A program made the position numbers and the translations under genes. 64,000 nucleotides of DNA from Nocardia nova (GTDB lineage Bacteria > Actinomycetota > Actinomycetes > Mycobacteriales > Mycobacteriaceae), in contig NZ_PSZE01000006.1 of assembly GCF_002933465.1 (NCBI RefSeq), positions 186,001 to 250,000 of the forward strand, given 5' to 3'. The notes beneath the pieces are model-generated. The model made no database searches and was not told the origin of the DNA. It saw only the letters and a list, made by a program, of their open reading frames with translations. Below are positions 25,634-32,489 of this stretch, in pieces (position 1 is the first letter of the stretch; the number at the start of each line of letters is the position of its first letter).

Positions 25634-25939
25634 CTACCAACTCGATTTGTGTACACCGGGCAACTCCCCCCGGTGGGCCAGCTCGCGCACACGTACCCGG
25701 GATAGTCCGAACTTGCGGAGATGACCGCGGGGGCGGCCATCGGTGGCGTCCCGATTGCGCAATCGTACCGGACTGGCGTCGCGCGGCAGCCGCTGCAGCG
25801 CGAGCTGCGCTGCTGCCCGGCGATCATCGGCGGTGGCCGGATCGCGGATCAGCTCCTTGAGCTCGGCGCGGCGTTCGGCGTAGCGGGCCACGATGTGGCG
25901 GCGTTGCTCGTTGCGCGCGATCTTGGATTTCTTCGCCAT
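25634..25939 (-). CDS. rpsN: Ribosomal protein S14, zinc-independent paralogue
   Basis: A 101-residue long-form S14 ([14 protein letters not shown] to [15 protein letters not shown]). The [20 protein letters not shown] block is the S14 signature, and the CxxC pairs of the zinc-binding form are absent. Start is ATG at 25939, sharing one base with the rpmG stop (TGATG), so translation is coupled. A GTG one codon earlier is in frame but less likely. Confidence 0.96.
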   Translation of the reverse strand: MAKKSKIARNEQRRHIVARYAERRAELKELIRDPATADDRRAAAQLALQRLPRDASPVRLRNRDATDGRPRGHLRKFGLSRVRVRELAHRGELPGVHKSSW

Positions 25940-26106
25940 CACCGCTCCTCACGGAATTCGACGTGCCGGCGCAGCAGGGGATCGTATTTTCGCAGCACCA
26001 TACGATCGGGGTCGTTGCGGCGGTTCTTGCGGGTGACGTAGGTGTAGCCGGTACCGGCCGTCGACCGCAGTTTCACGATGGGGCGGATCTCGTTGCTGCG
26101 CGCCAT
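25939..26106 (-). CDS. rpmG: Ribosomal protein L33, zinc-independent paralogue
   Basis: A short gene giving 55 residues, [18 protein letters not shown] followed by [17 protein letters not shown] and [18 protein letters not shown]. These are L33 signatures without the two CxxC pairs of the zinc form. Start ATG (26106) overlaps the rpmB stop by one base and its own stop overlaps the rpsN start, so the operon is tightly coupled. Confidence 0.95.
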   Translation of the reverse strand: MARSNEIRPIVKLRSTAGTGYTYVTRKNRRNDPDRMVLRKYDPLLRRHVEFREER

Positions 26107-26342
26107 CAGACCTTCCCGCCTCGAGCGCGGATCCGGGCCACGACCGCTTCGATCCCGTCGCGGTCGATGGTCTTGATGCCCTTGGCCGAGACGCGCAATG
26201 TGATGCGGCGGCCCTCGCTGGGCAGGAAGTAGGTCTTGCGCTGGATGTTCGGATCCCAGCGCCGGTTGGTCCGAACGTGGGAATGCGAGACGGACTTACC
26301 GAAGCCCGGCTTGCGGCCGGTGACCTGGCAGTGGGCCGACAT
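26106..26342 (-). CDS. rpmB: Ribosomal protein L28, zinc-independent paralogue
   Basis: The 78-residue protein is L28: [40 protein letters not shown] and [20 protein letters not shown]. Only one cysteine remains (Cys5), so the four-cysteine zinc site of the housekeeping form is absent. It is the first gene of the operon. The start codon lies 12 bp from a Zur-type palindrome, with an AGGAG site between. Repression by zinc-loaded Zur is therefore expected. Confidence 0.95.
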   Translation of the reverse strand: MSAHCQVTGRKPGFGKSVSHSHVRTNRRWDPNIQRKTYFLPSEGRRITLRVSAKGIKTIDRDGIEAVVARIRARGGKV

Positions 26343-26354
26343 AGGGCTCCTTTC

Positions 26355-26370
26355 TGAAAATCATTTTCGA
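26355..26370 (-). promoter_or_regulatory. Zur box 1, rpmB-rpsR operon side
   Basis: TGAAAATCATTTTCGA contains the near-perfect palindrome TGAAAAT-C-ATTTTCG, one base away from the actinobacterial Zur consensus TGAAAATCATTTTCA. It lies 13 bp upstream of the rpmB start, so bound Zur should block transcription. Confidence 0.88.
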
Positions 26371-26409
26371 CAACAGTCGCGGCAGACTGTACCGTGTGGC
26401 TGTAGCAAA

Positions 26410-26425
26410 TGAAAATCGTTATCGA
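26410..26425 (+). promoter_or_regulatory. Zur box 2, mrf-rpmE-rpmF operon side
   Basis: TGAAAATCGTTATCGA is a second, weaker Zur-type box, 12 bp before the GTG of mrf. With box 1 it gives each divergent operon its own operator. Confidence 0.75.
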
Positions 26426-26436
26426 AAGGGGATTCG

Positions 26437-27741
26437 GTGCTGTCACATCCCGACCGCCGCACGCCCGTCGTGCTGCTGGCGGGCTTCCAGGGGCCGGTCG
26501 CGGACGGTATGGACCACATCGCGCGACTGCTGGGCGCGGCGCCCGGCACGGTCGTCGTGCGACACGATCTGAGTTCGCTGTGGGAAGGCGTGGTGCGTCG
26601 CCGGGTGCGCCTCGACGGCCGGGAAACCGCGAGCGTGCACGAACTCGCACACGGCTGCGTCTCCTGCACCCTGCGCGCCGACCTGCTACCGCTGCTGTGC
26701 CGGTTGGCGGCACGGGATTCGGTGCGTCGCATCGTGATCGCGCTCGACCCGGCCTTCGAGGCGGAAGCCGTGTGCCATGCGATCGACACCGTGCCCGTGG
26801 TCGACATGGTGGGCCGCGTGGACGGCCCCGCGGGTCGCGATGTGCGGATCGAGGCGGTGGTCACCGGCCTCGATGCGCGCAGCTGGCTGGCGGACGCGCT
26901 GAGCGACGAGACCATCGACGAGCGAGCGGGAGGGCCTGGTGACGACGATCGGACCGTGGCGCAGCTTGCCGTCGGGCAGGTCGAATTCGCCGATGCGCTG
27001 GTGGTTTTCGCGGCCGACCAGGTGAGCGAGGGGGAGCGCGAGGTGGTGCGGTCGGTCGTGGATCGGCTGGTGCCCCGGGCTCCCTCGATCTGGGTCGGTG
27101 ACGGGCGCGACATCGCCGGGGCGCGCATCGAGATGCTGCTCGACCGCGTTCCCGCCGATTCCCGGCGCGGCCGCGTCTTCGACGCGCACGCACCGCTGCT
27201 GCGTGGTCGGCCGCCGCTGGTGGAGGAACACGGCGTGGCGTTGATCGAATTCGCCACCGATCGCCCGTTCCACCCGACCCGCCTGCATGAGGCGCTGGAT
27301 GTGCTGTTCGAGGGAGTGGTCACCGCGCGCGGGCGGATATGGCTGGCGACTCAGCCCGAGCGTGTGGTGTGGCTGGAATCCGCCGGTGGCGGATTGCGGG
27401 TGGGCGACGCCGGAGCGTGGCTGGCGGCGATGAATCCCGCGGAACTGGCTTCCGTCGACCTCGATCGGCGCGCGCTGGCGGCGCTGCGCTGGGACGAGGA
27501 TTTCGGGGACCGCGACATCTCGCTGGTGATCCTCACCTGCGGTGCCGATCCGGACGAGATCCGTGCCGCGCTGCACTGGGCGCTGCTCGACGAAGCCGAG
27601 ATGATCCTGCTGCGCAATGCGCCGGATCTGGTCGCGCACTGGGCCGATCCGTTCGGCGAGTTCCACGAGGACCCCTGCGAGACAACACAATCCGACAACT
27701 CCGGTGGCCGCGGTGCCGATTCCCGGCCGAATGAAAGGTAG
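26437..27741 (+). CDS. mrf: Mrf/Rv0106-type CobW-like protein (degenerate COG0523 G3E family)
   Basis: The 434-residue protein has the CobW layout: an N-terminal nucleotide-fold domain, then a CobW_C domain ([40 protein letters not shown]). It resembles M. tuberculosis Rv0106 and the mycobacterial MPY-recruitment factor, which promotes ribosome hibernation when zinc is low. Two changes stand out: the Walker A place reads GFQGPVADG instead of GxxGxGKT, and the CxCC metal motif is GCVSC. Rv0106 as I recall it shares both, so this is a family trait and GTP hydrolysis is doubtful. It leads the Zur-controlled operon with rpmE and rpmF; GTG start at 26437 follows GAAAGGGG. Confidence 0.85.
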   Translation: MLSHPDRRTPVVLLAGFQGPVADGMDHIARLLGAAPGTVVVRHDLSSLWEGVVRRRVRLDGRETASVHELAHGCVSCTLRADLLPLLCRLAARDSVRRIVIALDPAFEAEAVCHAIDTVPVVDMVGRVDGPAGRDVRIEAVVTGLDARSWLADALSDETIDERAGGPGDDDRTVAQLAVGQVEFADALVVFAADQVSEGEREVVRSVVDRLVPRAPSIWVGDGRDIAGARIEMLLDRVPADSRRGRVFDAHAPLLRGRPPLVEEHGVALIEFATDRPFHPTRLHEALDVLFEGVVTARGRIWLATQPERVVWLESAGGGLRVGDAGAWLAAMNPAELASVDLDRRALAALRWDEDFGDRDISLVILTCGADPDEIRAALHWALLDEAEMILLRNAPDLVAHWADPFGEFHEDPCETTQSDNSGGRGADSRPNER

Positions 27742-27745
27742 GACG

Positions 27746-28024
27746 ATGAAATCAGGGATTCACCCGGAGTACCACCCGGTGGTCTTCGAGGACGTGAGCA
27801 CCGGCAAACGCTTCCTCACTCGTTCGACGGCGACGAGCACCCGCACGGTCGAATGGTCCGACGGCAACAGCTATCCGCTGATCACCGTCGATGTCACCGC
27901 GGATTCCCACCCGTTCTGGACCGGCGCGCACCGCGTCCTCGACACCCAGGGCCGGGTGGAGAAATTCGAGCGCAAATACGGCAGGCGCACACCGCGCCCC
28001 GGCTCGGTACGAGGGGAGAATTGA
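27746..28024 (+). CDS. rpmE2: Ribosomal protein L31 type B (zinc-independent)
   Basis: The 92-residue protein is L31 type [21 protein letters not shown], then [40 protein letters not shown] and a KYGRR tail. It has no cysteine, unlike zinc-binding L31. ATG 27746 is 4 nt after the mrf stop with AGGTAGGA as ribosome site, so it belongs to the same operon. Confidence 0.96.
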   Translation: MKSGIHPEYHPVVFEDVSTGKRFLTRSTATSTRTVEWSDGNSYPLITVDVTADSHPFWTGAHRVLDTQGRVEKFERKYGRRTPRPGSVRGEN

Positions 28025-28025
28025 C

Positions 28026-28199
28026 ATGGCGGTCCCGAAGCGACGCCTGTCGCGCGCCAACACCCACAGCCGGCGTTCGAACTGGAAGGCGACTCCGATC
28101 GACCTGGTGCCGGTGAGCGTCGGGGGCGTCGTCCACAAGGTCCCGCGCCGATTGGTCACCGCCGTCCGGCGCGGCCTGATCGACCCGAACCGGCCGTAG
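28026..28199 (+). CDS. rpmF: Ribosomal protein L32, zinc-independent
   Basis: A 57-residue L32: [20 protein letters not shown], then [34 protein letters not shown]. The cysteine cluster of the zinc form is missing. It begins 1 nt after the rpmE2 stop and ends the Zur-controlled operon. Confidence 0.94.
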   Translation: MAVPKRRLSRANTHSRRSNWKATPIDLVPVSVGGVVHKVPRRLVTAVRRGLIDPNRP

Positions 28200-28419
28200 G
28201 ACACGAGTTACGGTCAGTCGAAGGTTATGTCGTTTGCCCGAATCGAGCGATCATTTGGTTATCGAATAAACCGGAGGCATCAGGGATATCTGCGTCATTG
28301 TGCTTGCGAAAAGGTAGCTGATACATGAATCGCCAACTGCTGGTTGGTTTTTGGCGTCGGAAAAAGTCCGACGGAAACGCTGCTTTCCGAGGTCGATCCA
28401 GGTACCCTCGTGGCTGAGG

Positions 28420-28449
28420 GCGGGTTCTCCTGGTGACAGGAGAACCCGC
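28420..28449 (-). terminator. Hairpin terminator between rpmF and a convergent hypothetical gene
   Basis: GCGGGTTCTCCT (28420-28431), loop GGTGAC, AGGAGAACCCGC (28438-28449): a perfect 12-bp stem. It is 36 bp past the stop of the minus-strand gene ending at 28486 and 220 bp past rpmF, so it mainly serves the former. The rest of the gap (28200-28419) is comparatively AT-rich and holds no gene I can support. Confidence 0.7.
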
Positions 28450-28485
28450 TCATCGCCACTTTCCCATCGCCACTTTCGGGGCCTT

Positions 28486-28920
28486 TCACCCCTGTCGTGC
28501 GGGAGAGGGTGGCGCTTCCAGGGCTCGTTGTCCAGGCTCTGGCGCCTCGTCCGGCTTCGGCCGCAGCGCCTCGAGTAGCGACTCCCAGCGGGCGATCTGC
28601 TCGCCGATCACCGCCGCCGGATTCTCCAGCAATGCGGCCACCACCGACAGCGGCCACGGCAATTCGGCCGGCGGCGGTGCCTGCCTGGTCAGTTCCAGCA
28701 CGGTCGTCTCGAGGTCGGCGATCTCGGTGCGCAGCTCGCCGATCTGACGCAGCGCGGCGCCCAGCGCCTCGACAACCGTCCGTTCCGAGATGGCGCCGCT
28801 GTCCGTACCGTCCTCGTCGCCCAGCTGAGGCCAGCCCGCCAAACCGGGACCGCGCAGCTGAACCTGTACATCGCGCAATATCGCTTCCTGCTCCGGAGTC
28901 ACATCCGGTACCTCTTTCAT
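28486..28920 (-). CDS. Hypothetical cytoplasmic protein with a short coiled-coil
   Basis: About 144 residues from ATG 28920, behind GGGAG. The N-terminal part (VPDVTPEQEAILRDVQVQLR, GPGLAGWPQL) is acidic. A heptad-like stretch ALRQIGELRTEIADLETTVL at about residues 53-72 suggests a coiled coil, followed by LPWPLSVVAALLENPAAVIG, an amphipathic helix, and a Pro-rich end. No signal peptide, membrane helix or catalytic motif is present and I do not recognise the family. Codon use looks coding. The frame extends upstream to 29055, but that part is basic and lacks a ribosome site. Confidence 0.55.
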   Translation of the reverse strand: MKEVPDVTPEQEAILRDVQVQLRGPGLAGWPQLGDEDGTDSGAISERTVVEALGAALRQIGELRTEIADLETTVLELTRQAPPPAELPWPLSVVAALLENPAAVIGEQIARWESLLEALRPKPDEAPEPGQRALEAPPSPARQG

Positions 28921-29281
28921 CGCTCCCGCGGCGGGCCGAAATGCCTGCTCCACACTGTAATTCGCGGAGCCTCTCCCGTGCATCGAGACCGGGGCGCGCA
29001 CGCCGTGGCGCGACGGGTTCCGGCGGGGTCCGGCAGGGGTGCGGACGCCACCCATGTCGGGCTATCGGACGCCGGTTCGCGAGGCGGCTACACGTTTGCC
29101 GATTCGCGCTCATCGGCACGAAAATGTCCGAATTTTCAGGCTCTTAACATTCCTGGCATCTTCTTGGCGGCTTATTAACGGCCTTTGTTACGTGTTCGTA
29201 ATGGGTGCACGACAGCCTGTCTAAGGGTTTCGATTTCGAGCTCAGGCGCCAGGGTATCGGCGCCGCAAACTGCTGAAGAAA
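28921..29281. other. Promoter-containing gap before the DUF8020-like gene
   Basis: About 360 bp. The right half is clearly AT-richer than the region and includes GAAAAT-N6-ATTTTC (29120-29137), an inverted repeat, then TTAACA/TTATTAA-type stretches around 29140-29180 that probably hold the promoter of the secreted-protein gene. No small gene is supported. Confidence 0.45.
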
Positions 29282-29944
29282 GTGTATGAGGGAATGAAGC
29301 TCAGGAAGTTCGCCGCAACATCGGCTCTGGTCATCGCTGCTCTTGGGATCTCCACAGGCACCGCATTCGCAGCTCCTGCTCCGGCCGCCAACCCCGACAT
29401 TCATTACACGGCAAACGTTGTCGACAAATCCGTCGTGGTGAAGACCGATGCCGGATCGCTGACGACCGAAGGCAACGAGTTCCAGGTTCGCGACAACCAG
29501 GGCAAGGTAGTAGCCGGATTTCCGCTGAGCTATCAGCACGACGGTCTGGAGTACCCGATCGCCGCGCAGATCGACGGCAATCAGGCCACGCTGATCCCGA
29601 GCACCGACCGCGCGGCCGCCCACCCGGCGCAGATGCTGCACGATGTGGCCAGCCGTTCGGACCTGGATGCGGCCAACCAGAGCGCGATCAACGAGCTCGG
29701 AATCGCCACCAGCATCGGCACCCTGGTGGGTACCGCGATCGGCCTGGCCGGTGGCTGTGTCCTCGGCGCGGCCCTCGGCACGCCCTTCCTGGTGGTGCCG
29801 GGCTGGATCGGCGGCTGCCTGACCGGTGCGGCCCTGGGCGGCCCGCTGGGTGCGGCGGCCGGTATGGTCGGCGTCGGCGGTATCTCGGGCGTGCTGGTCG
29901 CGATCGAGTACTTCAACCGGATCAACGCGCCCGCTGAATCGTAA
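29282..29944 (+). CDS. Secreted DUF8020-like protein with glycine-zipper C-terminus
   Basis: A 220-residue protein with an N-terminal signal peptide (MKLRKFAATSALVIAALGIS, cleaved after AFA near residue 30). The next 80 residues form a beta-rich domain (IHYTANVVDKSVVVKTDAGS, VRDNQGKVVAGFPLSYQHDG) recalling the DUF8020 proteins abundant in Nocardia. Residues about 140-210 are glycine-rich and hydrophobic (GTLVGTAIGLAGGCVLGAAL, GGCLTGAALGGPLGAAAG), a glycine-zipper pattern that could insert in a membrane or oligomerise. The function is unknown. Start is GTG 29282 or ATG 29294; the signal peptide fits both, and neither has a well-spaced ribosome site. Confidence 0.72.
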   Translation: MYEGMKLRKFAATSALVIAALGISTGTAFAAPAPAANPDIHYTANVVDKSVVVKTDAGSLTTEGNEFQVRDNQGKVVAGFPLSYQHDGLEYPIAAQIDGNQATLIPSTDRAAAHPAQMLHDVASRSDLDAANQSAINELGIATSIGTLVGTAIGLAGGCVLGAALGTPFLVVPGWIGGCLTGAALGGPLGAAAGMVGVGGISGVLVAIEYFNRINAPAES

Positions 29945-30039
29945 TCCCGGACAGCGCAACGCAATCGGGGCGGGCCGCACGGCCCGCCCCGATTCTCGTC
30001 TGTGCGCAGCTCGGCCCCGCTCGGCCGGCGCGGATGGGT

Positions 30040-30867
30040 TCAGCCCACCGGTTGCGGTGCCCGTCCCGCGGGCCGCGCCTTGCCGGCCGGCGAGGAGGTC
30101 TGCCCGGCAGCGGAATTCGCCGCCTGAGCCAACTGCCGCGAGCGGGTGGTGCCGGTGCGGTCGGGTGCGACCAGGACCGCGGTGATCGGTACCGCGAGCG
30201 ACAGCGTACCCACCACGAACACCGGGACGAAGAGGGTGAACAGATCGTCGCCGTCGGGCTGGCCGACGGCGGTGTCGAGATGGACCTGTACCCCGGCCTG
30301 ACCGAGGTAGTGGACAGCGGTGATCGCCAGCGCGTACAGCACGGCCGCCCCAGCCAGGGGCAGCATCGTGCCGAAACGCGTGGTGGCCCACAGCAAACCG
30401 ATCGAAGCAACGATGGCCAGCGCTCCCGCCGCCAGCGACATCCAGATGTTCACATCGACCGATCCCTGCACGCGGATCGCGCCCATGGCGAGCAGGTGCA
30501 TGATCCCGATGCCGAGGCCCATCACCACGCCGCCGGTGATCACCCGCACGAGCGTGCTCCCCTTGCCCGTGATCACCAGTCCCGCCAGCACCGCCGCCAC
30601 CGCGACGACCGTCGCCACGACCATCCGGGCGATGTCGTAGCGGATCTCACCGGTCGACACCCCGATGCCGAGCATGGTGACGTAGACCGCCAGCCAGGTG
30701 CCGACGCCGCCGATGGACACTGCCGCCGCGGTGAGCCACACCATCCGGAACCGCGCGGTGACCGAGAGCGTCGACTGGCGAACACAGGCCAGTCCTACGA
30801 CCGCGCCGGCCGCGGAAATCCCGAGTGCCAGGCCCAGCACCCAGTACCCCATGGTGAAGTAGTTCAT
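30040..30867 (-). CDS. MHYT-domain-like seven-helix membrane protein
   Basis: The 275-residue protein has seven predicted membrane helices and a short Pro/Ala-rich cytoplasmic tail. It resembles MHYT sensor domains, which are thought to bind metal and sense gases: degenerate M-H-x-x motifs occur in the third helix group (GIMHLLAMGAIRVQG) and later (AITAVHYLGQAGVQVHL), while the first reads AVYVTMLGIG. No output domain is attached. It starts 53 bp after the cvnD stop on the same strand, so it is probably the last gene of the conservon operon and may act as its sensor or membrane partner. Confidence 0.72.
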   Translation of the reverse strand: MNYFTMGYWVLGLALGISAAGAVVGLACVRQSTLSVTARFRMVWLTAAAVSIGGVGTWLAVYVTMLGIGVSTGEIRYDIARMVVATVVAVAAVLAGLVITGKGSTLVRVITGGVVMGLGIGIMHLLAMGAIRVQGSVDVNIWMSLAAGALAIVASIGLLWATTRFGTMLPLAGAAVLYALAITAVHYLGQAGVQVHLDTAVGQPDGDDLFTLFVPVFVVGTLSLAVPITAVLVAPDRTGTTRSRQLAQAANSAAGQTSSPAGKARPAGRAPQPVG

Positions 30868-30890
30868 CGCTTCCCCTCAGCTCGCACCGC

Positions 30891-30935
30891 TCAGCTCTGT
30901 CCCACTCAGCTCTGTCCCACTCAGCTCTGTCCCAC
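30891..30935. repeat. 15-bp x3 tandem repeat duplicating the cvnD stop
   Basis: TCAGCTCTGTCCCAC occurs three times in perfect tandem (30891, 30906, 30921). On the minus strand each unit reads Val-Gly-Gln-Ser-stop in the cvnD frame, so the gene ends in three in-frame TGA codons separated by the same four codons. Confidence 0.95.
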
Positions 30936-31715
30936 CGTCGCGTGGGTGGCGGTCAACCGCTGAATCGCGTATTCGGTGACCGCGGCGAGCGCCCGCCGCA
31001 CCTCCCCGGCGTCCCGGGCGTCGATATCGACCACCGGCACCCCCTCGCGGATCGACAGCGCCTCCCGAAGTTCGGCGACCGGGAAACGCGGCGCGCTCGG
31101 AAACCTGTTGACCGCCACCAGGAACGGCAATCCGCGTGCCTCGAAGAAGTCGACCGCGGCGAAGCTGTCCTCGATCCGGCGCGTGTCGACCAACACGACG
31201 GCGCCGATCGCACCGCGGATCAGGTCGTCCCACATGAACCAGAATCGGCGCTGTCCGGGCGTGCCGAACAGGTACAGCGTCAGATTGCCGGGCAGGATGA
31301 TGCGGCCGAAATCCATGGCCACCGTGGTGGTTTCCTTGCCCGGGGTGGCAGACAGGTCGTCGATACCGTCGGATACGCCGGTCACCATGGCCTCGGTGCG
31401 CAGCGGCACGATCTCCGAGACCGCGCCGACGAAGGTGGTCTTCCCGGCGCCGAACCCGCCCGCGACCACGATCTTGGTCGAAGCGGTGCGGCTGTCGAGC
31501 TCCGGGTGGGGCGGCATCGGAGCCGTCGAGTTCTGAAAGTGCATGGGGGGATTCTGGTATGGAAGCGGCGGTTGTGGGTGTGAGCCGGGGGAATCGGCTC
31601 CGGGCTGAGCGATCTGCGAAGAATTCGTCTGCGGTAGTGGCGGATAACGCTCGGCCGTCGAGGGTGCCGCGGTGTTCTGGGGCGGTGCCGCGGTGTCAAA
31701 GGGCACGGAGTCCAC
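30921..31715 (-). CDS. cvnD: Conservon GTPase CvnD
   Basis: The 264-residue protein has an 80-residue Pro-rich N-terminal extension, then a small Ras-like GTPase domain: GGFGAGKTTFVGAVSEI (Walker A, about residues 86-102), a DFGRI strand, LYLFGTPGQRRFWFMWDDL (the switch II DxxG appears as FGTPGQ), VVLVDTRR and VAVNRF (NKxD replaced by NRFP). Such ATP/GTP-binding proteins are the fourth component of actinobacterial conservons and interact with the roadblock and DUF742 proteins. GTG start at 31715 with GAGAGGA upstream; it overlaps cvnC by 20 nt. Its stop is part of a 15-bp tandem repeat. Confidence 0.9.
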   Translation of the reverse strand: MDSVPFDTAAPPQNTAAPSTAERYPPLPQTNSSQIAQPGADSPGSHPQPPLPYQNPPMHFQNSTAPMPPHPELDSRTASTKIVVAGGFGAGKTTFVGAVSEIVPLRTEAMVTGVSDGIDDLSATPGKETTTVAMDFGRIILPGNLTLYLFGTPGQRRFWFMWDDLIRGAIGAVVLVDTRRIEDSFAAVDFFEARGLPFLVAVNRFPSAPRFPVAELREALSIREGVPVVDIDARDAGEVRRALAAVTEYAIQRLTATHATVGQS

Positions 31716-32070
31716 GCAGGGTCCTCTCCATCAGGGATCGCCGCTCGTCGAAACTGGCATCCTCGCTGAGCGTGGTGTGCACCCGGAGGGTTCCGGCCAC
31801 CACGAGGTCGCCGATCACCACCCGGATCATGCCCAGGGGACGTTGCAGATGGGCGGCGATTTCGGCGACCGAGAGCCGCCCCGCGCCCAGACGCAGAATA
31901 TCTGTTCGAATATCGCCTGCGGGCCAATCGAATTGATTGGCGTAGGGCAGTGTCTCCACGACCGCCTCGAGGGGCAGTTCGACCGCGGGTTCGGTGCGCC
32001 CAGCGGTCAGCGCATAAGGACGGACGCGTGTGGTTGGCCGGCCGGACCCGGCTCCGAACGAGCTGGACAT
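31696..32070 (-). CDS. cvnC: Conservon DUF742 protein CvnC
   Basis: A 124-residue DUF742 protein. RVRPYALTAGRTEPAVELPL is the family opening, followed by a winged-helix-like body (LGAGRLSVAEIAAHLQRPLG, MIRVVIGDLVVAGTLRVH) and the conserved end LMERTLRGLRAL. ATG 32070 lies 8 nt after the cvnB stop. The longer frame upstream runs through cvnB out of frame and is not used. It probably links GTPase and roadblock in the conservon complex. Confidence 0.9.
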   Translation of the reverse strand: MSSSFGAGSGRPTTRVRPYALTAGRTEPAVELPLEAVVETLPYANQFDWPAGDIRTDILRLGAGRLSVAEIAAHLQRPLGMIRVVIGDLVVAGTLRVHTTLSEDASFDERRSLMERTLRGLRAL

Positions 32071-32078
32071 CGCAATCG

Positions 32079-32489
32079 TCAGACCGCCGAACGGGCCGTG
32101 GCTTGCACGACCGATCCGACTCGATCGACGAGCAGGGCCATCTCGTAACCGATGCGGCCGATGTCGTGCTGCTTGTTGGCCAGTACCGCCAGGTGCGAGC
32201 CGTTGCCGACGCTCATCACCAGTAAGTAGCCGCGCTGCATGTCGACGATCGACTGCATCACCTTGCCGCCGTTGAACAATTGCGCCGCCCCCGCCGACAG
32301 ACTCGCCAGACCGGCGGTCACCGCGGAGAGCTGTTCGGCGCGATCGGACGGGAGATGCGGGCTGGTCGCCTGGAGCAGGCCGTCGGCCGACACGAGCACC
32401 GCGTGCGAGACTCCAGGCACCTCTCTGGTGAAGCGGGTGACGAGCCAGTTCAAATTCTCGTCTGTGGTGTTCTGCGCAGTGTCGGTCAT
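32079..32489 (-). CDS. cvnB: Conservon roadblock/LC7 protein CvnB
   Basis: The 136-residue protein is of the roadblock/LC7 family: [60 protein letters not shown] and [20 protein letters not shown]. These proteins regulate small GTPases, here CvnD. ATG 32489 overlaps the cvnA stop (ATGA). The M. tuberculosis counterpart would be Rv3364c. Confidence 0.92.
   Translation of the reverse strand: MTDTAQNTTDENLNWLVTRFTREVPGVSHAVLVSADGLLQATSPHLPSDRAEQLSAVTAGLASLSAGAAQLFNGGKVMQSIVDMQRGYLLVMSVGNGSHLAVLANKQHDIGRIGYEMALLVDRVGSVVQATARSAV

Noticed and set aside
30868..30935. Extra small gene between the MHYT gene and cvnD
   Set aside because: The open frame is created by the 15-bp repeat (GTELS units) and has no other support.
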